From Acidimicrobiia bacterium (lineage in GTDB: Bacteria; Actinomycetota; Acidimicrobiia; Spongiisociales; UBA5794): DNA of 64,000 bases. The notes beneath the pieces are model-generated. The model was not told where the DNA came from. It ran no database searches and worked only from the letters and a program-made list of their open reading frames with translations. This document shows positions 28,158 through 37,014 of the stretch, in pieces. Position 1 is the stretch's first letter, and each line of letters starts with the position of its first letter. The position numbers were made by a program, and so were the translations under genes. The DNA lies in contig QJWC01000087.1 of the NCBI GenBank assembly GCA_003235475.1, positions 1 to 64,000 of the forward strand, in the 5' to 3' direction.

Positions 28158-29421
28158 CGCGACGCTCTCGGGCCCTGGAGGCGCCTTCGATGCAGATGTG
28201 TTCGTCGGGGGCGACAAGTCGCTTTCACACCGAGCCCTCCTCTTTGCCGCTATCGCAGAGGGCGACAGCCTCATCGAGGGCCGCGGGGCGGGTGAGGACA
28301 TCCGGTCGACGGAGCGTGCGCTGCGATCGCTCGGCGTGCTCATCCACAACGACCGCGTGCGGTCACCCGGTATCCGCGGTTGGGCAACTCCCGGCGGCCC
28401 TATCGACTGCGGCAACTCCGGGACCACGATGCGGCTCCTCGCTGGCGTTCTGTCGACGTCCTCCATCGAGGCGGAGCTCATCGGCGACGAGTCGCTCTCA
28501 GCGCGGCCGATGTCCCGCCTCGTAGGGCCTCTGGCGGCGATTGGGGGAGTCATCGAAACGACCATGGGCACCCCGCCCCTGAGGGTCGGTGGCTCGGGGC
28601 AGGCCACGGCGTCTGAGGTCCAGATCGATATCGCCTCCGCACAGGTACGGACCGCCGTGGAGCTTGCAGCGCTCGCGGTGAACGGCGAGACCACCATCGA
28701 TTCCCCTGGTGGTTTCCGGGACCACACGGAGCGGTGGCTCTCTGCGATTGGACGCGGCCGATGGGTGACGGACACGAAGTTCGCGGTCACCGGTGGCCCG
28801 ATACCGCCAGCGCGGTACGAGATACCCGGTGATCCGTCGTCCGCGGCGTTCCTCTGGGCGTGCGCCGCGATTCACGAAGGTTCCCGAGTCACGACCCGCC
28901 AGGTCTCGCTGAACCCCGGAAGGCTCGGCTTCCTGCAGATCCTCGAATCGATGGGCGCTTCGGTGGAAGCCGTGGTGACCGGGGCAACCGGAGGGGATCC
29001 TGTGGGCGACGTGACGGTTGCCGCCCGCCCCCTTCACGCCATCGACATCGGGGGAAGCCTCGTCGCATCAGCGCTCGACGAGCTACCGCTCGTCGCCATC
29101 CTCGGCGCATTCGCCGAAGGGGTGACCACCGTGTCGGACGCGGGTGAACTCAGGGTCAAGGAAAGCGACCGCATCGCGTCGGTTGCCGCGATGCTCAGGG
29201 CACTCGGGGGAGGGATCGAGACGGCCGACGACGGGTTCTCGGTGGTCGGCACGGGGTTTCTCGAAGGCGGCACGGTGGACAGCGCCGGTGACCATCGAAT
29301 CGCCATGTCGGCCGCGATTGCCGCGACACGGGCTGACGACCCCGTCACGATCCGGCGGGCAGAAGCCGCGGCGGTATCGTGGCCCGACTTCTTCTCGGTG
29401 CTGGAGGGTTTGTGGTCATAG
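28150..29421 (+). CDS. aroA: 3-phosphoshikimate 1-carboxyvinyltransferase (EPSP synthase)
   Basis: Adds enolpyruvate from PEP to shikimate 3-phosphate on the way to chorismate. The 423-residue protein has the inverse alpha-beta barrel pattern with GDKSLSHRALL, the NSGTTMRLLAG motif, LSARPMSRL and VKESDRI near the C-terminus. A GTG start lies inside the rluB end. It is followed by cmk with a 10-base overlap, a common pairing. The GNSGTT loop is unmodified, which places it near the glyphosate-sensitive class by family rule. Confidence 0.95.
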   Translation: MADATLSGPGGAFDADVFVGGDKSLSHRALLFAAIAEGDSLIEGRGAGEDIRSTERALRSLGVLIHNDRVRSPGIRGWATPGGPIDCGNSGTTMRLLAGVLSTSSIEAELIGDESLSARPMSRLVGPLAAIGGVIETTMGTPPLRVGGSGQATASEVQIDIASAQVRTAVELAALAVNGETTIDSPGGFRDHTERWLSAIGRGRWVTDTKFAVTGGPIPPARYEIPGDPSSAAFLWACAAIHEGSRVTTRQVSLNPGRLGFLQILESMGASVEAVVTGATGGDPVGDVTVAARPLHAIDIGGSLVASALDELPLVAILGAFAEGVTTVSDAGELRVKESDRIASVAAMLRALGGGIETADDGFSVVGTGFLEGGTVDSAGDHRIAMSAAIAATRADDPVTIRRAEAAAVSWPDFFSVLEGLWS

Positions 29422-30095
29422 CCATCGACGGACCAGGGGGCGTCGGCAAGAGCACGGTCGCCAGGCGCGTGGCGGCCGATCTCGGCCTTGCGTACCTCGA
29501 TACCGGCTCGACCTACCGCGCAGCGACGCTGATCGTGCTCCGCGAAGGCATCGATCCGAGCGACCAAGACGGCATCCTCACGGCACTTGACACCCATCGC
29601 ATCGACTACGGGGAGTCGGGCGTCACGATCGACGGCGAACGGGTGGCAGACCAGGTGCGTACCGAACGGGTCACGGCGAACACGAGCGCGGTGTCCGCAC
29701 ATCCTCTGGTGCGTGACCGCATCGTCGCCATCCAGCGGAGGTGGGTCGATTCCCGCAACGGTCGAGCCGTGGTGGAGGGTCGCGACATCGGAACGGTCGT
29801 GTTCCCTGATGCGCCGGTGAAGGTCTTCCTCACCGCTCGCCCCGAGGTTCGAGCCAGTCGCCGGGCGCGGGACGCCGAGACCGGTACCGCCACGGTCGAC
29901 GAGATCCTGGCGGCGCTCGAGGCGCGTGACAGCGCAGACGCCTCCCGTTCGACGTCGCCGATGCGGCCAGCAGACGACGCCGAGATCATCGACACGAGCG
30001 ACATCGACATCGAGGGAGTGGTTGGTGCGGTACTGGGGCTGGTGGCCGCTTTCGAGGCGTCAGAGCCCGAGGAGATCGAGGGCCTCGGTCGCTGA
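29412..30095 (+). CDS. cmk: Cytidylate kinase
   Basis: Phosphorylates CMP and dCMP with ATP. The 227-residue protein opens with VVIAIDGPGGVGKSTVA (Walker A), then LGLAYLDTGSTYRAATL (CMP site) and VEGRDIGTVVFPDA, and ends with the lid (ARPEVRASRRARD). Start: GTG at 29412 after GGAGGG; the ATG-type start at 29379 would add out-of-family residues. It lies between aroA and the convergent ispH, whose 3' ends overlap by 36 bases. In mycobacteria cmk also precedes der in this block. Confidence 0.93.
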   Translation: MVIAIDGPGGVGKSTVARRVAADLGLAYLDTGSTYRAATLIVLREGIDPSDQDGILTALDTHRIDYGESGVTIDGERVADQVRTERVTANTSAVSAHPLVRDRIVAIQRRWVDSRNGRAVVEGRDIGTVVFPDAPVKVFLTARPEVRASRRARDAETGTATVDEILAALEARDSADASRSTSPMRPADDAEIIDTSDIDIEGVVGAVLGLVAAFEASEPEEIEGLGR

Positions 30096-31106
30096 GAACT
30101 CGCGGTCGAGATCGATGGGCCCCTGATCCGTCCCGTGGGGAGCCCCGTACCCACCTTCGACGAGCAGTTGCAGTGTCTCCATGAGACTTCTGAGCTGTGG
30201 CGGGAGCGGGAAGTACTCGTCCTCTTCTGTGAGGAACAGCCGCTCGACGCCTTCCGAAGGGTCGATGGCTGCGATCACATCCTGCACCCGTTTGTCCGGC
30301 GCGGAAGCCCCGGCCGTCACCCCTACGACGTCGGCGCCTTCGAGCCATGCGTCGTCCACGTCGCCGGGCCCGTCGACCCGGTAGCTGGGGACGCCAGCTT
30401 TGCGGCCGACCCGGACGAGCGCCTGGGTGTTCGAGCTGTTCTCGGAGCCCACCACGAGGAGCACGTCTGCCCGGTCCGCGAGGGCCTGCACCGCCGACTG
30501 GCGGTTGGTCGTCGCGTAGCAGAGGTCGCTCTTGCGCGCGGTCCACAGGTCGGGGTAGAGGCTCCGCGCCTCGTCGAGGACGCCCTCCCACTCGTAGAGG
30601 CCAAGGGTCGTCTGGGCGAGGAGGGCCACGTTGGTGCGGTCCTTCGACGCGAACGCCTCCATGCCGATGCGCGGATCAACCAGCTCGGTCGCCTGCGGTG
30701 CCTCGGCGAGGGCGCCGATTGCCTCGTCGTGGCCTTCATGGCCCACGTAGAGGATGTCGTACCCCTTCGATGCCATGCGCCGCACCTCGTGGTGCACCTT
30801 GGTCACGAGCGGGCACACCGCATCGACCATCACCGCGGCACGTTCGTTCGCACCAGCCACGACATCGGGGGACGATCCGTGCGCAGACAGCATGATCGGA
30901 GCGCCTTCCGGTACCTCGCTGATGTCGTCGACGAATACGACGCCCGCGGCCTCGAAGGCCTGGACGACGGCCGCGTTGTGGACGATCTCGTGATAGCAGT
31001 AGACGGGGGGATCAAAGACCTTCACCATCCAGGTGAGGGCTTTGATCGCCATTTCAACGCCAGCACAGAAGCCCCTGGGCTCGGCCAACAACACTTTCGA
31101 CGGCAT
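30060..31106 (-). CDS. ispH: 4-hydroxy-3-methylbut-2-enyl diphosphate reductase
   Basis: Last enzyme of the MEP isoprenoid pathway, an iron-sulfur reductase giving IPP and DMAPP. The 348-residue protein has the three cluster cysteines in LAEPRGFCAGVEMAI (Cys14), VDAVCPLVTKVH and SDLCYATTNRQ, with the histidine HEIVHN and the HEGHDE motif. Start chosen at ATG 31106, preceded by TAACCT and 7 bases, so leaderless; the in-frame ATG at 31265 runs back over the divergent neighbour. It is the only minus-strand gene between 3 and 37 kb. Confidence 0.95.
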   Translation of the reverse strand: MPSKVLLAEPRGFCAGVEMAIKALTWMVKVFDPPVYCYHEIVHNAAVVQAFEAAGVVFVDDISEVPEGAPIMLSAHGSSPDVVAGANERAAVMVDAVCPLVTKVHHEVRRMASKGYDILYVGHEGHDEAIGALAEAPQATELVDPRIGMEAFASKDRTNVALLAQTTLGLYEWEGVLDEARSLYPDLWTARKSDLCYATTNRQSAVQALADRADVLLVVGSENSSNTQALVRVGRKAGVPSYRVDGPGDVDDAWLEGADVVGVTAGASAPDKRVQDVIAAIDPSEGVERLFLTEEDEYFPLPPQLRSLMETLQLLVEGGYGAPHGTDQGPIDLDREFSATEALDLLGL

Positions 31107-31113
31107 GGCGGGG

Positions 31114-31119
31114 AGGTTA
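31114..31119 (-). promoter_or_regulatory. -10 element of ispH (leaderless type)
   Basis: TAACCT on the minus strand, 7 bases before the ispH ATG at 31106. Confidence 0.5.
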
Positions 31120-31152
31120 GGTTCGGTCTTCGGGGTGAAGGGCAGCCACCGG

Positions 31153-31158
31153 TAGGCT
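31153..31158 (+). promoter_or_regulatory. Candidate -10 of the DUF512-der-accD unit
   Basis: TAGGCT, 9 bases, ATG at 31168. Divergent from the ispH promoter 34 bases away. Confidence 0.45.
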
Positions 31159-31167
31159 TCCACCGTC

Positions 31168-32547
31168 ATGTCCCTTCCCATCGTCCTCGAAGTGATCGCG
31201 GGTTCACCCGCGGAAAGCGCTGGCATCACCGTTGGTGATGCGCTCGTGTCGATCAACGACGTCATCCCGAACGACGTGATCGAGTACCAGCAGCTCGTCG
31301 ACGATGCGGATCCCGTGTTCTTGCTCGAGCGGAACGGGCTTCAGAGGGAGTTCACGGTCGCAAAGGACGTCGGAGAGCCGATCGGACTGCGGTTGAACGC
31401 CTCGATCTTCGACCGGGTCCAGACGTGCGACAACCACTGCGGGTTCTGCTTCATCTATCAGCTCCCGCCGGGGATGAGGAAGTCCCTCTATCTCAAGGAC
31501 GACGACTATCGGCTGTCGTTCCTCTACGGGAACTTCACGACGCTCACGAGGTTCACCGAACTCGACCTGTCGAGGGTCGTCGAGGAGAAGCTCGGCCCCC
31601 TCTACGTCTCGATCCACGCCACGGACCCCGACGTGAGAAGTGCCATGCTGCGCAATCCACGGGGAGCCACCAGCCTGCGGTGGCTGTCTGCCCTCCTCGA
31701 TGCGGGCGTGGTCGTGCACGGCCAGGTGGTGTTGTGCCCCGGTATCAACAACGACGCCGTGCTCGAACGAACCCTTGCGGAGACGATCATCCGGTTCCCG
31801 AAGCTGGCGACGCTTGGCATCGTGCCTCTCGGCCTCTCCAAGTACAACCGCGAAGCTGATTTGCAGGTGCACACACCCGAGGAGGCCGCGGCGGACCTCG
31901 AGATCATCCACTTCTGGCAGGAGCGGGCGCTCGACGCGGTCGGTCGACGGATTTTCCAGGCGTCCGACGAGCTGTACCTCACCGCCGGTCTGGATGTGCC
32001 CGCCTCGGAGCACTACGAGGCGTTCGCCCAGCACGAGAACGGCATCGGCATGGTCCGCGCCTTCTACGACGAGCTCGACCGACTCGAACACGGCCACGCG
32101 AGCACGGATCCGATCGTGACCGGGGAGTGGCGATCGGTTCCCGCGGCGCCTTCCGAGGGCTATCGGGCGCCACGGCATCACGCGGATGACCCTGACCCTG
32201 CAGACGGGCCGATCGTGATCGTGACAGGCACCTACGGGCGCAAGGTCATAGGAGCGGTGCTCGAGCGGATCGAACGGCTCACGGCACGTGACATCCGCAT
32301 CCTCGAGGTCGAGAATGGCTTTTTCGGCGGCAACACCGCCGTGGCCGGCCTGATGGCTGGCATCGACGTACGCGCGGTGCTCGAGGCTGACAGCCAGCCA
32401 GCCGGTGCCTATGTGCTGCCCGACGTGGCGCTCTCCGGCGACACCTTCATCGACGACATGCCGCTCGCCGATGTCCTTCAGAGTGCGAAGGCACCCGTCG
32501 TGGTCGCGCCAGCGACGGTGTCCGGACTGCTTGGAGCGGCCCGATGA
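31168..32547 (+). CDS. DUF512 protein: PDZ domain plus radical SAM-like motif
   Basis: A 459-residue protein with an N-terminal PDZ-like domain (about 1-70, GSPAESAGITVGDALVSIN), then a CxxxCxxC triplet (Cys87, Cys91, Cys94; TCDNHCGFCFIY) of radical-SAM type, and the DUF512 domain. The N-terminal PDZ plus radical SAM plan is known in firmicutes, chloroflexi and cyanobacteria, often beside der. The reaction is unknown; it may bind an iron-sulfur cluster and SAM. It overlaps der by 4 bases (ATGA), so it is tied to ribosome assembly by position. Confidence 0.85.
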   Translation: MSLPIVLEVIAGSPAESAGITVGDALVSINDVIPNDVIEYQQLVDDADPVFLLERNGLQREFTVAKDVGEPIGLRLNASIFDRVQTCDNHCGFCFIYQLPPGMRKSLYLKDDDYRLSFLYGNFTTLTRFTELDLSRVVEEKLGPLYVSIHATDPDVRSAMLRNPRGATSLRWLSALLDAGVVVHGQVVLCPGINNDAVLERTLAETIIRFPKLATLGIVPLGLSKYNREADLQVHTPEEAAADLEIIHFWQERALDAVGRRIFQASDELYLTAGLDVPASEHYEAFAQHENGIGMVRAFYDELDRLEHGHASTDPIVTGEWRSVPAAPSEGYRAPRHHADDPDPADGPIVIVTGTYGRKVIGAVLERIERLTARDIRILEVENGFFGGNTAVAGLMAGIDVRAVLEADSQPAGAYVLPDVALSGDTFIDDMPLADVLQSAKAPVVVAPATVSGLLGAAR

Positions 32548-33854
32548 GCCGGCGCCCGATCGTTGTCGTGCTCGGCCGACCGAACGTCGGCAAGTCCACG
32601 CTCGTCAACCGCATCATCAGGCGAAAGGCAGCCGTGACGAACCCCGAGGCCGGTGTCACGCGGGATCGGCGCCGATTCGACGCCGAGTGGGACGGCAGGG
32701 ACTTCCAGGTCATCGACACAGGAGGGTGGGAGGCGCGGCCCGGCCAGCAGCTCACCGCTGATATCAGGGAACAAGCCGAGATCGCGGTCACCGGTGCCGA
32801 TCTCGTCGTGTTCGTGGCGGACGCAACCACCGAGGTCACCGACGACGACGCAGGCGTGGCTCGCGTCCTCCAAGAGAGCGGGCTGCCGTACGTACTGGTC
32901 GCCAACAAGGCGGACTCTCCTGCGGTGGAGTCCGAGCTGACGCACCTCTGGGGGCTCGGCCTGGGAGAACCGATCCCCGTGTCCGCGCTACACGGGCGGA
33001 ACACGGGTGATCTGCTCGACCGGATCGTCAGCGCGCTGCCCGAACCCGGGGACGGGGACGACGCTCCAGACACCATCGCGAGCCTCGCGATCGTCGGGAG
33101 GCCGAACGTCGGCAAGTCAACGCTCCTGAACCGCCTCGCGGGGGAAGAGCGCGTGCTCGTGTCGGAGGTGCCCGGCACGACGCGTGACCCCATCAACGAG
33201 ATCGTGATGATCGACGGCGAGTACTTCGAGGTGATCGACACCGCCGGCATCAAGAGGCGGACCCGTATCACCGATGACACCGACTTCTACGCCGTGCTCA
33301 GGGCACACGGCATCGTGAAGCAAGCAGATGTCGTGCTCTTCATGATCGATGGGAAGAGAGGCGCGACGCACCAGGAGCAACGCCTCGCCGAGGAGATTGC
33401 AAGTGCCGGGGCCGGAATCATCCTCGTCCTCAACAAGTGGGACGACCTCACTGAGGAGGAACGACTCTTCACGGAGGACTCCGTCGCCGACCGCTTGGCT
33501 TTCATCGATTGGGCGCCGATCGTCCGGATGTCCGCAAAGACCGGCGCACGCACGCACCGCCTTCCGAAGCACATCCGCATGGTGCTGGAGAACCGCAGGC
33601 AGCACATCCCTGCAGCCGACGTCAACAAGCTCGTGCGCGGCCTCCAGCAGGCTCATCCGCCACCCGTCCGAAAGGGAAGGCGCGCCAAGATCCTCTATGC
33701 CGTGCAGGCAGAGACCGAGCCGCCCGTCTTCGTCCTCTTCGTGCGCGGCGGAGAACTCGGCCCTGACTACATTCGGTTCATCGAGAATCGAATCCGGGAG
33801 GCATACGACTTTGAGGGAACTCCCATCAGGATCAGCACGAGGAACCGCCACTGA
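32544..33854 (+). CDS. der: Ribosome biogenesis GTPase Der (EngA)
   Basis: Double GTPase needed for 50S ribosome assembly. The 436-residue protein has two G domains, each with GRPNVGKST (first at about 9-17, second near residue 184) and DTGG/DTAG switch motifs, NKAD and NKWD nucleotide signatures, and a C-terminal KH-like domain. Length is standard. ATG overlaps the previous stop; the stop TGA shares its last base with the ATG of the next gene. Confidence 0.96.
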   Translation: MSRRPIVVVLGRPNVGKSTLVNRIIRRKAAVTNPEAGVTRDRRRFDAEWDGRDFQVIDTGGWEARPGQQLTADIREQAEIAVTGADLVVFVADATTEVTDDDAGVARVLQESGLPYVLVANKADSPAVESELTHLWGLGLGEPIPVSALHGRNTGDLLDRIVSALPEPGDGDDAPDTIASLAIVGRPNVGKSTLLNRLAGEERVLVSEVPGTTRDPINEIVMIDGEYFEVIDTAGIKRRTRITDDTDFYAVLRAHGIVKQADVVLFMIDGKRGATHQEQRLAEEIASAGAGIILVLNKWDDLTEEERLFTEDSVADRLAFIDWAPIVRMSAKTGARTHRLPKHIRMVLENRRQHIPAADVNKLVRGLQQAHPPPVRKGRRAKILYAVQAETEPPVFVLFVRGGELGPDYIRFIENRIREAYDFEGTPIRISTRNRH

Positions 33855-35374
33855 TGGATGAGCGGCTGACCGAGGCGACCCGCAGGGCGCGTGGGGGAGG
33901 GCCCGACCGGTACCACGACAAGCTCAAGGTCCAGGGGAAGATCTTCGTTCGCGACCGGATGGCGCTTCTCGTCGATGCGCAATCTTTCGTCGAGGACGGG
34001 CTTCTCGCCCGGAACGACGACGACGAACTTGCCGCTGACGGGGTCGTGACGGGAAGAGCCCGCATCGAGGGGCGCCCGGTGATGGTGATCGCGAACGACC
34101 CGACAGTGAAGGCCGGATCTTGGGGGCGGATCACGGTCGAGAAGATCATCAGGGCGCTCGAGGCTGCCTACGACGAGTTGCTCCCCGTCTTCTTTCTCGT
34201 CGATTCGGCCGGGGCGCGGATCACCGACCAGGTCGAGTTGTTCCCCGGTCGACGGGGTGCCGGCAAGATCTTCTACAACCAGATCCGGCTCTCGGGGCGC
34301 GTGCCGCAGATCTGCTGCCTCTTCGGGCCATCGGCCGCCGGCGGTGCCTACATACCGTCGTTCTGCGACGTGGTCGTGATGGTCGAAGGACGCGCATCCA
34401 TGTATCTCGGTTCTCCTCGGATGGCACAGATGGTCGTCGGCGAGGAGACCACGCTGGAGGCGATGGGCGGAGCAAGGATGCACTGCGAGGTATCGGGGTG
34501 CGGGGATGCGCTCGTGTCCTCGGACGAGGAAGCGATCGAGTGGGCGAAGGAGTACTTCTCATACGTCGCGGATTCCTACCGGGTGCGGCCGATCTCGTAC
34601 CAAGGAGAGGCGCCAGCATCCACCGCTGACATCTCGGCCGTGCTTCCACCGGATCCCAAGGGCGTGTACGACATGCAGGACTTCATCGACGGGCTCGTCG
34701 ACGAGGACAGCTTCTTCCCCATCAAGCACTTGTTTGCGAAGGAGGTCATCACCGGTTTCGCCCGCCTCAACGGCAATCCGATCGGGATCGTCGCGTCACA
34801 GCCGAACCACCTCGGAGGAGTCCTGTTCGTCGACTCCGCGGACAAGGCCGCGCGATTCATGTGGCTGTGCGATGCGTTCAACATCCCGCTGCTCTTCCTG
34901 GCCGATGTCCCCGGTTTCATGATCGGGTCACAGGTCGAGGCCCAGGGCATCATCCGCCACGGCGCAAAGATGCTCACCGCCATGGCAGAGTCGACCGTGC
35001 CGCGCATCTGCGTGGTGGTCCGAAAGGCGTACGGGGCCGGTTTGTACGCCTTCTCAGGCCCCGGTCTCCGCCCGGAAGCGACGATCGCGCTGCCGGGTGC
35101 GGAAATCGCCGTCATGGGGCCTGAGGCCGCGGTCAACGCCGTGTACTTCAACACGATCGAGTCGCTCGAGGAGCCGGAGCGAAGTTCCTTCATCGAGGAG
35201 AAGCGGCGAGAATATTCCGAGGATGTCGACTTGTTCCGGCTCGCCGCCGAAGGCGTGATCGACGCCGTGATCGAGCCGGTCGATCTCAGGGATGAGCTCG
35301 TGCGCCGATTTGCGATCGCGAGCGGCAAGGACCGCCTCTTCTCGGAACGCCGCCACGGCGTGCCCCCCGTGTGA
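33854..35374 (+). CDS. Acyl-CoA carboxylase beta (carboxyltransferase) subunit
   Basis: Transfers carboxyl from biotin to acyl-CoA, giving malonyl- or methylmalonyl-CoA. The 506-residue protein has both crotonase-like halves: the N-terminal half with VDSAGARITDQ, CLFGPSAAGGAYIP and the C-terminal half with SQPNHLGGVLFVDSADKAARF and RKAYGAGLYAFSGPG. This is the AccD4/5/6 or PccB-like type; the substrate class cannot be set from the pocket residues by eye. No biotin carboxylase alpha subunit is in the window. ATG shares its A with the der stop. Confidence 0.92.
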   Translation: MDERLTEATRRARGGGPDRYHDKLKVQGKIFVRDRMALLVDAQSFVEDGLLARNDDDELAADGVVTGRARIEGRPVMVIANDPTVKAGSWGRITVEKIIRALEAAYDELLPVFFLVDSAGARITDQVELFPGRRGAGKIFYNQIRLSGRVPQICCLFGPSAAGGAYIPSFCDVVVMVEGRASMYLGSPRMAQMVVGEETTLEAMGGARMHCEVSGCGDALVSSDEEAIEWAKEYFSYVADSYRVRPISYQGEAPASTADISAVLPPDPKGVYDMQDFIDGLVDEDSFFPIKHLFAKEVITGFARLNGNPIGIVASQPNHLGGVLFVDSADKAARFMWLCDAFNIPLLFLADVPGFMIGSQVEAQGIIRHGAKMLTAMAESTVPRICVVVRKAYGAGLYAFSGPGLRPEATIALPGAEIAVMGPEAAVNAVYFNTIESLEEPERSSFIEEKRREYSEDVDLFRLAAEGVIDAVIEPVDLRDELVRRFAIASGKDRLFSERRHGVPPV

Positions 35375-35517
35375 ACGAGCCCGGAAACGGGTTCGTGCCG
35401 GACGGGCCGGGTCCGGAGGAGCCGGGGTGGCCGTGGAGCTTCATCCTGCTCGTCGTGGCAGGGGGCCTCTACCTCGTCTTCCGGTTCGTCGAGCTTGCCG
35501 TCAAACTGTTTCGCTAG
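35371..35517 (+). CDS. Small 48-residue membrane protein after the carboxyltransferase
   Basis: A short gene starting at GTG 35371 overlapping the preceding stop (GTGA). It has a Gly/Pro-rich lead of about 20 residues, then one membrane helix (FILLVVAGGLYLVFRFV) and ends LAVKLFR. Actinobacterial accD genes are often followed by a small epsilon subunit, but those are soluble and longer, so this is not AccE. Role unknown. The coupling to accD suggests it is co-expressed with it. Too short for usual gene calling. Confidence 0.65.
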   Translation: MNEPGNGFVPDGPGPEEPGWPWSFILLVVAGGLYLVFRFVELAVKLFR

Positions 35518-35551
35518 CCATCCGACCGGGTGCTACCGGGGCGACGCCTTC

Positions 35552-35557
35552 TAGTCT
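35552..35557 (+). promoter_or_regulatory. -10 element of tRNA-Pro
   Basis: TAGTCT ending 9 bases before the first tRNA base, consistent with transcription starting just ahead of the mature 5' end. Confidence 0.45.
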
Positions 35558-35566
35558 CCATCGCTA

Positions 35567-35643
35567 CGGGCTGTGGCGCAGTCTGGCAGCGCACTGGTCT
35601 GGGGGACCAGGGGTCGCCGGTTCAAATCCGGCCAGCCCGACCA
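35567..35643 (+). tRNA. tRNA-Pro (anticodon GGG), CCA encoded
   Basis: A complete cloverleaf of 77 bases. Acceptor CGGGCTG pairs with CAGCCCG; the D stem is GCGC/GCGC; the anticodon stem CTGGT/ACCAG encloses loop CTGGGGG with anticodon GGG; the T arm is GCCGG TTCAAAT CCGGC. The discriminator base A is followed by an encoded CCA. It reads proline codons CCC and, by wobble, CCT. The first base pair is C-G rather than G-C, a proline feature. An HNH endonuclease gene starts 62 bases downstream. Confidence 0.96.
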
Positions 35644-35692
35644 CTTCTTGACGGCGGTTCTCGTCGTTGATCTTCCTGTCATACCTGCGGGA

Positions 35693-35698
35693 TATGTT
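35693..35698 (+). promoter_or_regulatory. -10 element of the HNH gene (leaderless type)
   Basis: TATGTT, 6 bases, then ATG at 35705. Confidence 0.45.
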
Positions 35699-35704
35699 GG
35701 GTGG

Positions 35705-37000
35705 ATGGATGCGATGACGGCGGTTCCGCCGAACATTGACTCGATGGAGCCCGGTCCCGTCCTTGCGGCGTTCCTCTCGTCGGTGGATGTGTTTGCGTTG
35801 GGTTGGGATGACCGGGTTGCGGTGTTGCGGGCGTTTGACCGGATGCGGTCCCATTATGAGGCTCAGAGACTCCGGGCGGTGTCTGGGGTGGTGGATGCCT
35901 ATGTGCGTCTCGAGGGTCTCGACGCCCACGATGCGCCGGATGCGGCGTCGGGCGAGTTGCAGGCCGCGTTGGCGCTCACTCGCCGGTCCGCAGACGTGGA
36001 AGTCGAACTGGCGATGGCGTTACGCGAGCGTCTACCAGCCGTGTGGGAATGGCTCGAGCAGGGCCGCATCGATGCACGGCGTGCGAAGGTGATCCACACC
36101 ACCACCGAACATCTCGATCCCGACACGGCTCGTGCGGTGGTGGATCGTCTGGAAGGCTCCGTGGAACGACTCACCACCTCCCAGCTCGCTGCCCGGCTCC
36201 GCAGGTACTGCTTGGACCACCACCCCGGCGACGCCCAGGACCGCTACGAACACGCCGTCGACCAGCGTCGGATCACGATCTACCCATACCCCGACGGCAC
36301 CGCAGGCATCAACGCCACCAACCTCCCTCCGGACCGTGCTTGCCAGCCAATGGATCACATCGACACATTGGCCAAGGAGATGCGCACCGACGGTGAGACC
36401 CGCACGATGGACCAACTCAGAGCCGACATCGCCCTGGCCCTGTTGAACGGAGAACACCTCACTACATCGGGCAGACAGTCGAGTGGTGTCATCGAACTGC
36501 GCACCGACCTCGAGACGCTCGCCGGGCTCGCCCACCATGCTGGCGAGATCAACGGGTTCGGCCCGGTGATCGCCGACATCGCGCGCAAGATCGCAGACGA
36601 CAGCCACGATGCCGAGTGGCGCTGGACGATCACGGACACCGAAACGGATCAGCCGCTCGTGACGGGCACGACACGCAGACGCCCCGATGTTCGACGTCGG
36701 CTTCCTTCTGCCCAACAGCGCCGTGCCGTACAGGTTCGTGACCTCACGTGCGTGTTCATGGGGTGCCGGATGCCGGCCTCCGACTGTGACGTCGACCACA
36801 CCGTCGCATACGAGGATGGCGGTCCCACGACCATCGAGAACACGGCGGCGCTTTGCCGCTACCACCACCACCGGATGAAACACCGAGGGGGCTGGCGATA
36901 CCGCCGCCTGCGCACCGGTGCATACGAGTGGCGCAGTCCTCTCGGACCGGCGTACATCAACACAGAGCCCGAGCGGCAGGTGATCGTGGCGCCACCGTAA
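35705..37000 (+). CDS. DUF222 / HNH endonuclease domain protein (13E12-repeat type)
   Basis: A 431-residue protein with a DUF222 helical region (about 15-280) and a C-terminal HNH nuclease domain: CVFMGC, CDVDHTVAYEDGG, NTAALCRYHHHRMKH, which give the His-Asn-His and zinc residues. It resembles the 13E12/REP13E12 family of mycobacteria, multicopy genes of uncertain purpose. The first third uses many GTT, TTG, TTT and GGT codons, unlike neighbours that favour C-ending ones, a sign of foreign or fast-moving origin. It lies directly after tRNA-Pro. Start at ATG 35705; the reading from 35573 crosses the tRNA and is wrong. Confidence 0.85.
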   Translation: MDAMTAVPPNIDSMEPGPVLAAFLSSVDVFALGWDDRVAVLRAFDRMRSHYEAQRLRAVSGVVDAYVRLEGLDAHDAPDAASGELQAALALTRRSADVEVELAMALRERLPAVWEWLEQGRIDARRAKVIHTTTEHLDPDTARAVVDRLEGSVERLTTSQLAARLRRYCLDHHPGDAQDRYEHAVDQRRITIYPYPDGTAGINATNLPPDRACQPMDHIDTLAKEMRTDGETRTMDQLRADIALALLNGEHLTTSGRQSSGVIELRTDLETLAGLAHHAGEINGFGPVIADIARKIADDSHDAEWRWTITDTETDQPLVTGTTRRRPDVRRRLPSAQQRRAVQVRDLTCVFMGCRMPASDCDVDHTVAYEDGGPTTIENTAALCRYHHHRMKHRGGWRYRRLRTGAYEWRSPLGPAYINTEPERQVIVAPP

Positions 37001-37014
37001 TGCGGCGCGCTGAC

